From the NCBI GenBank assembly GCA_003945285.1, contig AP019005.1, forward strand, positions 2,059,747-2,123,746: a DNA stretch of 64,000 nt, written 5' to 3'. Source of the DNA: Hydrogenimonas sp. GTDB lineage: Bacteria; Campylobacterota; Campylobacteria; Campylobacterales; Hydrogenimonadaceae. The position numbers and the translations under genes were made by a program. Of the stretch, positions 1 through 8,823 are shown in pieces (within the stretch, counting starts at the first letter, position 1; each line of letters starts with the position of its first letter). A model generated the notes under the pieces. It had not been told where the DNA came from. It worked only from the letters and a program-made list of their open reading frames with translations, and made no database searches.

Positions 1-54
1 GCTAGGTACGCTGATTGTACGGCTCATGCCGATTTTCTCTACGATGAATTCCAT
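1..54 (-). CDS. rplC: 50S ribosomal protein L3, N-terminal fragment
   Basis: The reverse strand from position 54 reads MEFIVEKIGMSRTISVPS, the usual first residues of epsilonproteobacterial L3, a large-subunit protein that nucleates 23S rRNA folding. The gene runs off the left edge, so only 18 codons are seen. It starts 3 nt after the rpsJ stop, the standard rpsJ-rplC order of the S10 operon, which supports the call although the fragment is short. Confidence 0.8.
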   Translation of the reverse strand, partial: MEFIVEKIGMSRTISVPS

Positions 55-57
55 CCG

Positions 58-375
58 TTACCCCTTGTTGCCCATAGATCGTACTTCGACGTCTACTTCC
101 GGCGCAAGATCAAGCTTCATAAGCGAATCGATGGTATCAGGAGTGGCAGAGACGATGTCTATCATACGTCCGTGCATTCTGATTTCGAACTGTTCGCGAG
201 AGTCTTTGTTTATGTGAGGTGATCTAAGCACCGTGTAGCGCCTGATCTTTGTAGGCATTGGAATTGGGCCGCGTATCTCCGCACCCGTTCTTTTGACTGC
301 TTCAACTATTGCAGCAACTGACCGATCAAGCACACGATGATCGTACGCTTTGAGTTTTAGTCGAATTTTTTCCAT
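58..375 (-). CDS. rpsJ: 30S ribosomal protein S10
   Basis: S10 is a small-subunit head protein that also serves as NusE in transcription antitermination. The 105-residue product starts [14 protein letters not shown] and carries the family signature [20 protein letters not shown]. An in-frame ATG ten codons upstream is possible, but the start at 375 follows AAGGG at a suitable distance and gives the normal family length (E. coli 103 aa). It is the first gene of the S10 ribosomal operon, with rplC directly downstream; the 209 bp to its right before the divergent ATPase gene must hold the operon promoter. Confidence 0.97.
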   Translation of the reverse strand: MEKIRLKLKAYDHRVLDRSVAAIVEAVKRTGAEIRGPIPMPTKIRRYTVLRSPHINKDSREQFEIRMHGRMIDIVSATPDTIDSLMKLDLAPEVDVEVRSMGNKG

Positions 376-491
376 AGGTTTTCCCTTAAAAGAACTTGTT
401 GGCAATTGGATTCAGCTCCGCCAACGCTTTTTGGAGCCAAGATTATACTTAAAAGTTTTTGCAAATTCAAGAATTTACGGGGTTTTTGTGA

Positions 492-497
492 TATACT
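492..497 (+). promoter_or_regulatory. candidate -10 element for the ATPase gene
   Basis: TATACT preceded by TGTGA inside a T-rich stretch resembles the extended -10 of epsilonproteobacterial sigma70 promoters, which often lack a clear -35. It lies about 90 bp before the ATPase start at 585 in the gap between divergent genes. Assignment is by motif only. Confidence 0.3.
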
Positions 498-584
498 TTG
501 GATATTTTGTTTCCTTTTTAAAAGGAAATAGGAGGCCTCTTCACAGTAGTTCTGACTCCCTGATAAAAAGTAGGAGAGACAATA

Positions 585-1658
585 ATGCATCAATTGGAAT
601 CTTTTTACGAATCGACACCGAAAGCGGTCGGATTCATCGAGCGCAAGATCGAGATTCCTTCCCATACCGTAAACCTCTACGGCGCTCCGAGGACCGGAAA
701 AACCTGGTCGGTTCTGGACTATATGGCTAAAATCCCCAAAAGAAAACGGCTCTATATCGATCTTCGGGATCTCAGGATCGACAAGAGATCGATCGGCCGG
801 CAGATCGGGGAGTTTATCAGGGCCAACGGGATAGAGACGGTTGCAATAGACCACTTTGACGGCTCCTTCGCTCTCCCCGTATGCAGGCAGACAATAGTCG
901 TCACGGAGGCGCCCTACAGGGAAAACCCCATGATGCCCCTTCTTCAACTCCACTCGCTCGACTTCGAAGAGTACCTCGCGTTCGAGAAGCGACATCTGCA
1001 CCTCGAGCACTCCTTCTCTTCCTATCTCAGAACCGGATCTCTACCGGCGATGGCGACAACTGCGGACTCGATACTGACCATCAGGCTACACGAAAATATC
1101 CGCTCCATATTCGGAAACGAAAACGAGATTCATCTGTTTAAACAGATCTCACTTTTCCAGGGAAAACCTCTGACGATACATCAACTCTATACGGCACTCA
1201 AGAGGGAGCACAGGATATCCAAAGACTGGCTCTACAAAAAGGTGAAATCGTACGAAGAGCGGCGAATAGTCTCATGGCTGCCGAAATACGCTCAACCGAA
1301 AGCCGCCAAAAGAGTACTCTTTTACGACTTCGCAATGCCGGCATCCATGCATTTCGAAAAGTCCCTTATGGGCCAACTCTATACGATAGCGGCCGCAAAG
1401 CTGAAAAGGAGAGAAGATGAGATATTCTATACCGACAAAACGGATTTTTTCGATCCTGTTTCAAGAAGGGCCATATTGATATCACCCTTTGCGAACCAAC
1501 AGAGTGCCGCAGCCAGAATTTCACGCATAATAGACGAGATCGACAGACTCGAAATCCCTGAAATTACACTCCTCACCATAGCAAACTCGTTCGAATTTAC
1601 ATTTGAAAAGACGGAAATCAGAGCTCTCCCTTTTTATGAGTGGGTGCTGAGGGATTGA
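585..1658 (+). CDS. AAA-type P-loop ATPase of unknown role
   Basis: A 357-residue cytosolic protein with a clear Walker A (GAPRTGKT, about residues 33-40), followed by a short ATPase core and a C-terminal half with a winged-helix-like stretch (about 195-240) and a tail containing LISPFANQQSAAARISR. The layout resembles archaeal-type ATPases of the AAA_14/DUF4143 group, in which a C-terminal nuclease-like domain follows the ATPase, but no catalytic nuclease motif can be named here. Starts at ATG 585 after AGGAGA. It stands alone between rpsJ (divergent) and a histidine kinase gene 43 bp downstream. ATP binding is well supported; function is not. Confidence 0.7.
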   Translation: MHQLESFYESTPKAVGFIERKIEIPSHTVNLYGAPRTGKTWSVLDYMAKIPKRKRLYIDLRDLRIDKRSIGRQIGEFIRANGIETVAIDHFDGSFALPVCRQTIVVTEAPYRENPMMPLLQLHSLDFEEYLAFEKRHLHLEHSFSSYLRTGSLPAMATTADSILTIRLHENIRSIFGNENEIHLFKQISLFQGKPLTIHQLYTALKREHRISKDWLYKKVKSYEERRIVSWLPKYAQPKAAKRVLFYDFAMPASMHFEKSLMGQLYTIAAAKLKRREDEIFYTDKTDFFDPVSRRAILISPFANQQSAAARISRIIDEIDRLEIPEITLLTIANSFEFTFEKTEIRALPFYEWVLRD

Positions 1659-1701
1659 CGAAGGTCCGGTTCCAATATGCTTTTTTGGGTAAAATAACTC
1701 G

Positions 1702-3507
1702 ATGATAAGATTTTTTCTCATTTCTCTTTTTTTAAACCAATTTCTTTCCGGAGCTGTTACAATTGACCGGGATCGAATCGATCTTCTGCCATATTGCGAA
1801 TTTCTTACCCTAAAAGATAGTCACTACTCCTTTGAAGATGTTGCCAAAATTCCGAATTCGAGATGGAAAAAGAGTGACAAAAAGGCACTTTCCCTCGGCT
1901 TCAGCAACAATACAACACTCTGGGTCAAGTGCACTCTTGAAAACCCTTTCGACAAAAGTATCACCAGAATATTGGAAACAGATAACCCCAGAACCGAATT
2001 TGTTACACTGTATGCAGATCATAAAAAGATACTATCGGGCAGTACCTACAGAGGAGTAACCCTGGATGCAATCAATCCCTATTTCAAACTGCGCTGGAAA
2101 CCAAAAGAGGCTAAAACGATTTTTCTCTCGTTCAAATCCTATCTATTTCCGCTAAACGCAAGACCTGTTTTATGGAAACCGTCAAGTTATGCAAAACATG
2201 AAAAGTTGAGGCACCTTTTTCTCGGTATATTTTTCGGAGTTATGGGTGCTCTGCTGATCTATAACTTTTTCATCATGATTTTTACTAAAGATATAACCTA
2301 CTTTTGGTATTGCGGCTATCTTGCGGGAATGATACTCTATCAGCTCTACTATACCAGAGTCCTCGAGCTATATATACTCCATACCCCTATAAAGTCTGCT
2401 TTAATTTTAAATGTCTTGATAGCTGCGTCGTTGGTGTTTATACCCTACTTCACTCGCTACTTTCTAAATACGTCCAAAACTATGCCGCTTGTAGATAAAG
2501 TATTGAAATTTCTGCCTATATATGTTCTTTTCGTTACGTTTACCCAGCCGCCGAAAATCAGTCTAATGTTTCTGTTGGTGTATGCTCCCATTTTTATCTA
2601 TATATCAATAAAAGCACTGGCCATGAGACTACAGGGATCCAAATATTATGCTGCCGGCTGGCTTAGTGTAACTTCAGCAATGCTTATCATCACTCTTATA
2701 AACTTCGGCTACCTGCCTTCGATTGCCAACTCAGCTTTTATTCCACAAGCAGGTTTTGCTTTCGAAGCGTTGATATTTTCTATCGGTCTAGCCGATAGAA
2801 TAAATACACTCAAAGCCGAAAAAGAGGCCGCGGACCGGGAGTTGATCGATTACCACAAGGAGGAGCAGTACAGGCTGCAGAAGATGGTGGAGAGAAGAAC
2901 GAAAGCGCTTACAAAAGCTCTGGAGGAGAAAAACATACTCCTGAAAGAGATTCACCATCGTGTCAAAAACAATCTTCAGATGATCGTATCGCTGCTGCAG
3001 CTGCAGAGCTCCAGAATAGCCGACGAAAAGATACTGAACATCGTCTCTTCGGCTCAGAGCAGGATCGACTCCATAGGCAAACTGCATGAACTGCTCTACA
3101 GGAACAGCAAAACATTGCAGATCGAAACGGAGGTCTACTTTCGGCTGATCGTCGAGAAGCTGATATCCAACTTTCAGGCCGAAAATATAGAGAGCCGTTA
3201 CGATATCGAAGCGGAGCTGGATGCCGACAGGGCTATATACTGCGGGTTGATAATAAACGAGCTGGTAACCAACTCGCTGAAGTACGCATTCGACGCCAAA
3301 GAGGGGAAGATTTCCATATCTTTCAAAAGGGAAGGGGGAAGATATCTCCTGAGTGTAGCCGACAACGGGATCGGAATGGGCGAGTCTATAGACGGAGACT
3401 CGATAGGGCTGACCCTTGTAAAAGCGTTGGCGTCAAAGCAGCTTAAAGGTTCGTTCAAAGTATATTCCAACGGCGGCACCCGTGTCGAAATAAGATTTCC
3501 GGCCTGA
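1702..3507 (+). CDS. 7TMR-DISM sensor histidine kinase (HisKA_2 type)
   Basis: A 601-residue membrane kinase. An N-terminal signal sequence (MIRFFLISLFLNQFLSG) is followed by a 7TMR-DISM extracellular sensory region (about 25-160), seven transmembrane helices (about 170-365), a coiled coil, and a dimerisation/phosphoacceptor helix with LKEIHHRVKNNLQMIVSLLQ (HisKA_2; acceptor His near residue 417). The ATPase domain shows the N box NELVTNSLKYAF and G box DNGIGMG. HisKA_2 kinases usually phosphorylate a stand-alone receiver, often for stress or light responses. No response regulator is adjacent, so it is an orphan here. The ligand is unknown; DISM domains are thought to bind carbohydrates or other small molecules. 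Confidence 0.9.
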   Translation: MIRFFLISLFLNQFLSGAVTIDRDRIDLLPYCEFLTLKDSHYSFEDVAKIPNSRWKKSDKKALSLGFSNNTTLWVKCTLENPFDKSITRILETDNPRTEFVTLYADHKKILSGSTYRGVTLDAINPYFKLRWKPKEAKTIFLSFKSYLFPLNARPVLWKPSSYAKHEKLRHLFLGIFFGVMGALLIYNFFIMIFTKDITYFWYCGYLAGMILYQLYYTRVLELYILHTPIKSALILNVLIAASLVFIPYFTRYFLNTSKTMPLVDKVLKFLPIYVLFVTFTQPPKISLMFLLVYAPIFIYISIKALAMRLQGSKYYAAGWLSVTSAMLIITLINFGYLPSIANSAFIPQAGFAFEALIFSIGLADRINTLKAEKEAADRELIDYHKEEQYRLQKMVERRTKALTKALEEKNILLKEIHHRVKNNLQMIVSLLQLQSSRIADEKILNIVSSAQSRIDSIGKLHELLYRNSKTLQIETEVYFRLIVEKLISNFQAENIESRYDIEAELDADRAIYCGLIINELVTNSLKYAFDAKEGKISISFKREGGRYLLSVADNGIGMGESIDGDSIGLTLVKALASKQLKGSFKVYSNGGTRVEIRFPA

Positions 3508-3558
3508 TACCCCCACTTCAGCTTAATATCTGACATTCATTCCGCAAAAAACGTAACA

Positions 3559-3978
3559 TCAGTTAGATAAGTCAAGATCTCTTTTTATCCTTTCGAAGGC
3601 CCTCTTTGCATCTTCGGCACCGGCTTTACTATCCAGGTCGATATAGTAGCTGTACAGGAGTGTCAACCCCTTTCTCACCTCCATTCGGAGAAAATTTCCC
3701 GGAAAGCCGCCAACGGCCTTGTGAAAAGCGTTATGGTTGGCGTTGCAGGAGATATTCTCTTTGTGCCTCACCTCCAGTACCGTTTTGCATGAGGGATCGA
3801 AAGGGTATAGTTTTTCAAGACTCCGTCTGATATCATCGTTCATCGGGTAGATATCCAGGCTCAGGCACTCTATATGGGCATTTTCTCCTTTCGGGTAAAT
3901 TTTTACAACGGGGGTGTTGCCGCATCCGCCCGAAAAGAGTATCGAAAAAGAGAAAATAAGGATTTTGATACGCTCCAT
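3559..3978 (-). CDS. putative lipoprotein, unknown function
   Basis: 139 residues with a short hydrophobic signal ending in FSGGC, a usable lipobox with Cys19 as the lipidated residue. The mature part has three further cysteines in the middle (ECLS, SCKT, SCNA), which could form periplasmic disulfides, and a C-terminal charged helix. It is divergent from rnhB with about 31 bp between starts. No family was recognised. Lipidation is inferred from the motif. Confidence 0.65.
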   Translation of the reverse strand: MERIKILIFSFSILFSGGCGNTPVVKIYPKGENAHIECLSLDIYPMNDDIRRSLEKLYPFDPSCKTVLEVRHKENISCNANHNAFHKAVGGFPGNFLRMEVRKGLTLLYSYYIDLDSKAGAEDAKRAFERIKRDLDLSN

Positions 3979-4009
3979 TCTTTCAGCTCCAAAAGGTTAG
4001 AATCTCCGC

Positions 4010-4564
4010 ATGAAACAGTTATGCGGTATTGACGAAGCGGGAAGAGGACCGCTTGCCGGCCCCCTGGTGATGGCGGGGGTCGTTCTCTACGACCCGATCG
4101 AGGGGCTGACGGACTCCAAACAGCTTACAGAAAAAAAGAGGGAGAAGCTGTTTGAGATCATTACGAAAGATTGCGCCTACCGTATTGTCAGCTTCGATGC
4201 CGGAACTATCGACGAAATCGGCATAACCTCCTGCCTTGTAAGAGGCCTTAAAGAGATTATGCGGACACTTCGGGCCGAAAAGTACCTCTTCGACGGCAAT
4301 ACCGCTTTCGGAATCAAAGAGCTCGAGTGCAAAATCAGAGCGGATATCGCTATTCCGCAGGTGAGTGCCGCCAGCATTCTCGCCAAGGTAACCCGGGACC
4401 GGTTTATGGTAGAGATGGCGAAAGAGTATCCCCAATACAGCTTTGAAAAGCATAAAGGGTATGGAACCAGAGAACATCTGGAGGCGATAAAGAGGTACGG
4501 CTACTCACCGCTCCATAGAAAGAGTTTCAAAATAAGATCTCTTCAGCAGCCTTCACTCTTTTGA
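4010..4564 (+). CDS. rnhB: ribonuclease HII
   Basis: RNase HII removes ribonucleotides embedded in DNA and RNA primers. The 184-residue product begins MKQLCGIDEAGRGPLAGP, holding the catalytic Asp-Glu pair (D7, E8), with the other metal-binding acidic residues in FDGN (about residue 95) and TRDRFM (about 130), and the late YGT motif. Length is typical for the compact epsilonproteobacterial enzyme. It is convergent with the small exported-protein gene that follows. Confidence 0.96.
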   Translation: MKQLCGIDEAGRGPLAGPLVMAGVVLYDPIEGLTDSKQLTEKKREKLFEIITKDCAYRIVSFDAGTIDEIGITSCLVRGLKEIMRTLRAEKYLFDGNTAFGIKELECKIRADIAIPQVSAASILAKVTRDRFMVEMAKEYPQYSFEKHKGYGTREHLEAIKRYGYSPLHRKSFKIRSLQQPSLF

Positions 4565-4584
4565 GCCCCGCACCGCTACAGGGC

Positions 4585-4941
4585 TCAATCCTCTTCGAAC
4601 ATCGAGTCGTCGGTGGAGTTTATATCGAAAGTGGTCTCGATACTCTCGTTGGTATCCAGGTCTATCACTTTTACATGCCACACGCCCTTCGCTCTTCCCG
4701 GAAGAAAGCGGTAGTCATATACCGAACCGTGCTGCGGGGGGATACGAAAATGGCGTATCCGATCATCACCACTGTCGCCGGGAGAGATCCAGCGAAACTC
4801 AACCTCTTTTCCGTTCTGGTTGTCTGACCGGTCGAGAAAATATCTGCAGTAGATTCTCTCGTTCTCTATTTTGCACTGCAGATCGGCGGCTACGATCGGC
4901 AGTACCATAAAAAAAGAGAGTGCGGCGATTATCCGTTTCAT
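4585..4941 (-). CDS. small exported protein, unknown function
   Basis: About 118 residues from ATG 4941 (MKRIIAALSFFMVLPIVAAD), a typical signal peptide with an AxA-like cleavage site. The mature part is rich in aromatic and acidic residues and ends DDSMFEED. A start seven codons upstream would place residues before the signal peptide, so the internal ATG is preferred. It lies just downstream of yjbQ and may be its operon partner (8 bp gap to the yjbQ stop). No known domain was recognised. Confidence 0.65.
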   Translation of the reverse strand: MKRIIAALSFFMVLPIVAADLQCKIENERIYCRYFLDRSDNQNGKEVEFRWISPGDSGDDRIRHFRIPPQHGSVYDYRFLPGRAKGVWHVKVIDLDTNESIETTFDINSTDDSMFEED

Positions 4942-4948
4942 AGCCCCA

Positions 4949-5380
4949 TTATAACACATCACCGTAAACTGTGGCGACTATGCTCCTGCCTCCTCCATGC
5001 TCTCTGGCCTCGACGAGGTAGATGCCCTGCCATGTCCCGAGCATCGGCTTACCGCCTCTTACCGGAACGGTCAACTGGCAGCCAAAAAGCATCGACTTTA
5101 TATGCGCAGGCATATCTTCCGGGCCCTCGAGTGTGTGGCGAAACCCCGCATATCCGTCCGGTACGAGTCTGTCGATAAAATAGTCCGTATCAAGCCGTAC
5201 ATCCGGATCCGCATTCTCGTTTATCGTCAGTGCCGCGCTGGTATGGCGTAAAAAGAGGTGCAGAAGCCCCTTTTCGAACTTCGAAAGAGCCGGGATCTGC
5301 GAAAGTATCTCATCCGTCACGAGATGCACCCCCCGCCTTTTGGGAGAGAGGCGAATCTCGCTCTGCTCTATCTGCATCAT
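4949..5380 (-). CDS. yjbQ: YjbQ/UPF0047 family protein
   Basis: A 143-residue protein with both UPF0047 signatures, [19 protein letters not shown] in the middle and [18 protein letters not shown] near the end. Members form trimers, and some show thiamine-phosphate synthase activity in vitro; the physiological role is uncertain. The start codon overlaps the purT stop (ATGATG), so the two are probably translationally coupled. Confidence 0.92.
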   Translation of the reverse strand: MMQIEQSEIRLSPKRRGVHLVTDEILSQIPALSKFEKGLLHLFLRHTSAALTINENADPDVRLDTDYFIDRLVPDGYAGFRHTLEGPEDMPAHIKSMLFGCQLTVPVRGGKPMLGTWQGIYLVEAREHGGGRSIVATVYGDVL

Positions 5381-6636
5381 TTTCCGAAGATGAACTTGAA
5401 TACCTTCTTTATGACGCAGCTCTCATCTTCGCTCTCTTCCCGTTCGCTCTCCACCACTCTTGTGACATTGGCGTAGTCGTCAAGATACCCTATGCGCTCT
5501 TTCGCCTTTTTCAGTGCCTCGCTCTCGCTTGCGGCCATCGTCAGCACAACCGCCATACGCCTCCCTTCATGGCTTTCGGGCTTTCCGAAAATCCGTATGT
5601 ATGAGTCTGCCGCGAACACCCCGTCTTCCGCGTGGATCACCGGGGTCACACTCTCGCGCTTCGCTTTGTATGCCGCACTGGCTCCCGGTGTGTAGAAGGA
5701 GAACTCCAAAGGGAGTCCCAGTACCGCCCGAAGATGGAGGGCAAATTCGCTCTGGCTCTGGGTAATGAGTGTAACCATGCCGGTATCGTGCGGCCTCGGA
5801 CTCACTTCGCTGAAATAGACCTCGTCTCCTCTTACAAAGAGCTCTACTCCGAATATCCCGCGGCCTCCGAGTCCGTCGGTTATCTTTTTCGCTATCTCTT
5901 CGGCCTTTTCACGCACACCAGGGGCCATGAACGCCGGCTGCCAGCTGAATACATAGTCGCCGTCCTTCTGCTCATGTCCGATAGGCTCGCAGAATATAGT
6001 CTCCTTTTCCGTTCTGGCCGTAAGGAGGGTGATCTCGTAGTCGAACTCTATGAACCCTTCGACAATCAGTTCGCTGGAGTCTCCTCTCGCCTCTTTCGCC
6101 GCCTCCCAGCACCCGGCAAGATCTTCCCTGCTGTAGGCGACGCTCTGACCGTGCCCGGAAGAGCTCATTACAGGTTTTATGACACAGGGATACCCTATGG
6201 CGTCGGCAGCCGCTTCAAGCGCATCGAAACTCGATACGAAGCGGTAGGCACTCGTCTTGAGCCCCAGCTCCTCCGCGGCGAACTTGCGGATATTTTTACG
6301 GTTCATCGTCTTGTTTACGGCCTCGGCGTTGGGGATGACGTGAAAACCCTCCTTTTCCGCCGCGAAGAGAGCCTCTATGCTTATGGCCTCTATCTCCGGC
6401 AGAATATAGTCCGGCCGCGTCCGGCGGATAAGGTCGAGCACCTCATCCTTGTTCTGCATATCAATCACGTGGGCTTCGTGAGCCACCTGATGCGCCGGAG
6501 CGTTGGGATATCTGTCGACCGCTATCACCTCTATTCCAAGCCTCTGGGCCTCTATCGCCACCTCTTTGCCGAGCTCTCCGCTTCCAAGCAGCATGATTTT
6601 TGTACTGTTCGATTTAAGGGGTGCCGTAAAATGCAT
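5377..6636 (-). CDS. purT: formate-dependent phosphoribosylglycinamide formyltransferase
   Basis: PurT is an ATP-grasp enzyme that makes formyl-GAR from GAR, formate and ATP in purine synthesis, an alternative to folate-dependent PurN, which is also in this window. The 419-residue protein has the N-terminal [17 protein letters not shown] motif, the ATP-grasp segment [11 protein letters not shown] and the metal-binding [16 protein letters not shown]. coli PurT is 392 residues; the extra length here is a C-terminal tail with an acidic patch ([11 protein letters not shown]) and a basic-hydrophobic end ([12 protein letters not shown]). Overlaps yjbQ by 4 nt. Confidence 0.96.
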   Translation of the reverse strand: MHFTAPLKSNSTKIMLLGSGELGKEVAIEAQRLGIEVIAVDRYPNAPAHQVAHEAHVIDMQNKDEVLDLIRRTRPDYILPEIEAISIEALFAAEKEGFHVIPNAEAVNKTMNRKNIRKFAAEELGLKTSAYRFVSSFDALEAAADAIGYPCVIKPVMSSSGHGQSVAYSREDLAGCWEAAKEARGDSSELIVEGFIEFDYEITLLTARTEKETIFCEPIGHEQKDGDYVFSWQPAFMAPGVREKAEEIAKKITDGLGGRGIFGVELFVRGDEVYFSEVSPRPHDTGMVTLITQSQSEFALHLRAVLGLPLEFSFYTPGASAAYKAKRESVTPVIHAEDGVFAADSYIRIFGKPESHEGRRMAVVLTMAASESEALKKAKERIGYLDDYANVTRVVESEREESEDESCVIKKVFKFIFGK

Positions 6637-6694
6637 GAACGATCCTTAATTGTTTTTTGGTAATATACCTAAAATCGATTTAAAGGATTCAAAC

Positions 6695-6892
6695 ATGGCA
6701 TGTCGAATGGGAAGCCAGGACAGGCTCAGCAGAGTAGTCGCCGGGATTATACTTATAGGTTTTGCGATGATTACGGGAAATGTCGTCGGGTGGTTCGGGA
6801 TAATACCGCTGGTTACCGGGATTATCGGATGGTGCCCAATCTACAAACCTCTTGGAATAGATACCTGCAAAACGGAACATTCGGAGCACTGA
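6695..6892 (+). CDS. DUF2892 small membrane protein
   Basis: A 65-residue protein (MACRMGSQDRLSRVVAG) of the DUF2892 / YgaP transmembrane-domain type: an N-terminal RxxR-like start, then two hydrophobic helices (IILIGFAMITG and GIIPLVTGIIG) and a C-terminal CPIYKPLGIDTCK motif. In relatives this membrane domain is sometimes fused to rhodanese and the paired cysteines may matter for sulfur chemistry. ATG 6695 is chosen over a start 15 codons upstream because it matches the family N-terminus. It shares a terminator with rpsU. Confidence 0.8.
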   Translation: MACRMGSQDRLSRVVAGIILIGFAMITGNVVGWFGIIPLVTGIIGWCPIYKPLGIDTCKTEHSEH

Positions 6893-6902
6893 AAAGAGTT
6901 GA

Positions 6903-6924
6903 GAAAGCCCCGGGAGGGGCTTTT
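6903..6924. terminator. bidirectional terminator hairpin
   Basis: AAAGCCCC-GGGA-GGGGCTTTT forms a strong stem flanked by A and T runs, so it can stop transcription of the DUF2892 gene on the plus strand and rpsU on the minus strand. Confidence 0.75.
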
Positions 6925-6929
6925 GCCGC

Positions 6930-7142
6930 TTAGAGACGGGATTCGTATCTGCGCAGCATAAAGAGACGCTTGAGCAACTTCTTGCGCGCAGCGATCTTCT
7001 GCTTTTTGCGCTTTTCGGTCATAGGCTCATAGAAGCGTCTTGCACGAGCTTCAGTGACGATCAGGTTGCGATCGACCTGCTTTTTGAATCTGCGGTAAGC
7101 TTCATCAAAAGACTCGTTTTCACGTACGACGATGCCAGGCAT
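6930..7142 (-). CDS. rpsU: 30S ribosomal protein S21
   Basis: 70 residues beginning [20 protein letters not shown] and ending in a very basic helix ([20 protein letters not shown]), the complete S21 family pattern. S21 assists initiation on the small subunit. Preceded by a GGGGG-type ribosome-binding site and its own promoter. Confidence 0.97.
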   Translation of the reverse strand: MPGIVVRENESFDEAYRRFKKQVDRNLIVTEARARRFYEPMTEKRKKQKIAARKKLLKRLFMLRRYESRL

Positions 7143-7180
7143 TCTGACATCACCCCCTTCCAGTTTGAATTTGGACGCAA

Positions 7181-7186
7181 ATTATA
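7181..7186 (-). promoter_or_regulatory. rpsU promoter, -10 element
   Basis: The minus strand reads TGCTATAAT, an extended -10, about 40 bp before the rpsU start and preceded by A/T-rich sequence. No good -35, as is usual in this phylum. Confidence 0.6.
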
Positions 7187-7222
7187 GCATAGTTTTGTTA
7201 TGATTTTACCGACCGATGTTAC

Positions 7223-7387
7223 ACCCTAATCTCGAAATAGAGATAGAGGAACTCGTTACGATCATTGCAGCCATGCACTTTGGGAAAAATCATCGACGCA
7301 CCTGACGGGTGCGCCTCAAATTTTTCCCAAACCGCCTGACCACAAGCATCACAACGATTTCAAACTATTCTATTTCGAGATTAGGGT
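7223..7387. repeat. 165-bp palindromic repeat, family 1 copy A
   Basis: The ends ACCCTAATCTCGAAATAGA and TCTATTTCGAGATTAGGGT are perfect 19-bp inverted repeats. The interior continues as an imperfect palindrome closing on CGCACC-TGAC-GGGTGCG, so the whole unit can fold as one long hairpin. No ORF. Other copies are at 34455, 42619 and 44905, with a decayed one near 11718. It fills the gap between the divergent rpsU and nnr genes. Confidence 0.9.
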
Positions 7388-7410
7388 TATAAATCCCGAC
7401 AAAAGGCGTA

Positions 7411-8823
7411 GTGATGCAAAAGATATTCGACGACTGCTATGCACTGGACAGACGCTGCTACGAAAAGTTCAACCTGACCGAAGATATATTGATGGAACAC
7501 GCGGCGATGGGGCTCAAGCGCGCCGTAGAGTCGTCAGCCGAAGCGAAATCGCATATACTCATAGTCGCCGGACCCGGAAACAACGGAGCCGACGGCATAA
7601 CCCTGGCACGACTGCTGCATGAAGATTACGAAGTATCTCTTTTTCTGCCCTACGACGCAAAATCGGAGATGGCGAAGATTCAGCTGAAGCGCGCCCGGCA
7701 GATCGGGCTAGATACGGTCAACTCTCTTCCGCTGCATGCGGACGTTGTCGTAGATGCGCTTTTCGGTGCCGGCTTCTCGAAACCTCTCGACATAAAGGGG
7801 ATAGACCTGATAGACACTCTCAACGCTATGGGCGGGTATAAGATAGCCTGCGATATCCCCAGCGGAATCGACCCGAAAGGAAACCCCAACCCTATTGCGT
7901 TCAGAGCCGATCTGACCGTTACAATGGGTGCTCTGAAAAAATCGCTCTTCAGCGACTTTGCGAAGCAGCACACGGGAGTCGTAGAGGTAACCGACCTGGG
8001 GATAAGCAGAAAGATCTACGAACACCACACCGATACTTTCCTGCTCGAAGCCGGAGACTTCAATCCGCCCTCAAGGGGCAACCCCGCTTCGCACAAAGGA
8101 GATTACGGACATCTGTGCGTCATAGCGGGGAAGAAAAAAGGAGCGGCTATTCTCTGCGGCTCCGCGGCGCTGCGTTCCGGCGCCGGCCTCGTCACCCTGG
8201 TTACAGACCACACGATAGAGAACATTCCCCACTCCCTGATGCAGGCCGGCGATCTGCCCGACAACACTACGGCGGTAGCAATGGGGATGGGGCTCGGCCT
8301 CGAGTATGATCCGATCATGATAAAATCCACGATACTGGATTACGATATTCCAGTTCTGCTGGATGCCGACGTATGCTACGTTCCGTGGGTCAAAACCCTG
8401 CTCCAGGAGTGCAGCAAAACGGTCGTCACACCCCATCCGAAAGAGTTTTCCGCACTGCTCAAAACACTCGATATCGACGATGTCGACGTCTCTACGATTC
8501 AGAGCGACCGTTTCGGATGGGCCCAAAAATTCAGCGAAGCCTACCCGAAAACGGCTCTTCTACTGAAAGGGGCAAACACCATAATCGCCCACGAAGGCTC
8601 TGTATATGTAAACCCCCTCGGCACTCCGGTGCTCTCCCAGGCCGGCAGCGGAGATGTCCTAAGCGGCATAATCTCCTCCCTGCTGGCACAGGGTTACACC
8701 CCCCTGAATGCCGCCATCAACGGTTCGCTGGCTCTCGCCCTCGCCGCTTCAAACTACAAAGGGGCCGACTACAGCGCTACCGCGGAAGATCTGATAGAGG
8801 AGATACGTTGGCTCGCATCCTGA
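7411..8823 (+). CDS. nnr: bifunctional NAD(P)H-hydrate epimerase / ADP-dependent dehydratase
   Basis: Repairs NAD(P)H damaged by hydration: the N-terminal half (about 1-205) epimerises NAD(P)HX, seen in VAGPGNNGADGITLARLL, and the C-terminal ribokinase-like half (about 215-470) dehydrates the S form with ADP, seen in TPHPKEFSALL and SQAGSGDVLSGIISSLLAQG. 470 residues is normal for the fused enzyme. The start is either GTG 7411 or the adjacent ATG 7414; the latter is more likely. The stop overlaps the purN start. Confidence 0.95.
   Translation: MMQKIFDDCYALDRRCYEKFNLTEDILMEHAAMGLKRAVESSAEAKSHILIVAGPGNNGADGITLARLLHEDYEVSLFLPYDAKSEMAKIQLKRARQIGLDTVNSLPLHADVVVDALFGAGFSKPLDIKGIDLIDTLNAMGGYKIACDIPSGIDPKGNPNPIAFRADLTVTMGALKKSLFSDFAKQHTGVVEVTDLGISRKIYEHHTDTFLLEAGDFNPPSRGNPASHKGDYGHLCVIAGKKKGAAILCGSAALRSGAGLVTLVTDHTIENIPHSLMQAGDLPDNTTAVAMGMGLGLEYDPIMIKSTILDYDIPVLLDADVCYVPWVKTLLQECSKTVVTPHPKEFSALLKTLDIDDVDVSTIQSDRFGWAQKFSEAYPKTALLLKGANTIIAHEGSVYVNPLGTPVLSQAGSGDVLSGIISSLLAQGYTPLNAAINGSLALALAASNYKGADYSATAEDLIEEIRWLAS

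Noticed and set aside
5632-6663. 343-codon plus-strand ORF opposite purT
   Set aside because: Antisense shadow of purT; low-complexity, Arg-rich product without family features.
8373-8807. Upstream 145-codon extension of the purN frame
   Set aside because: Lies inside nnr in another frame; family alignment starts at TTG 8808.
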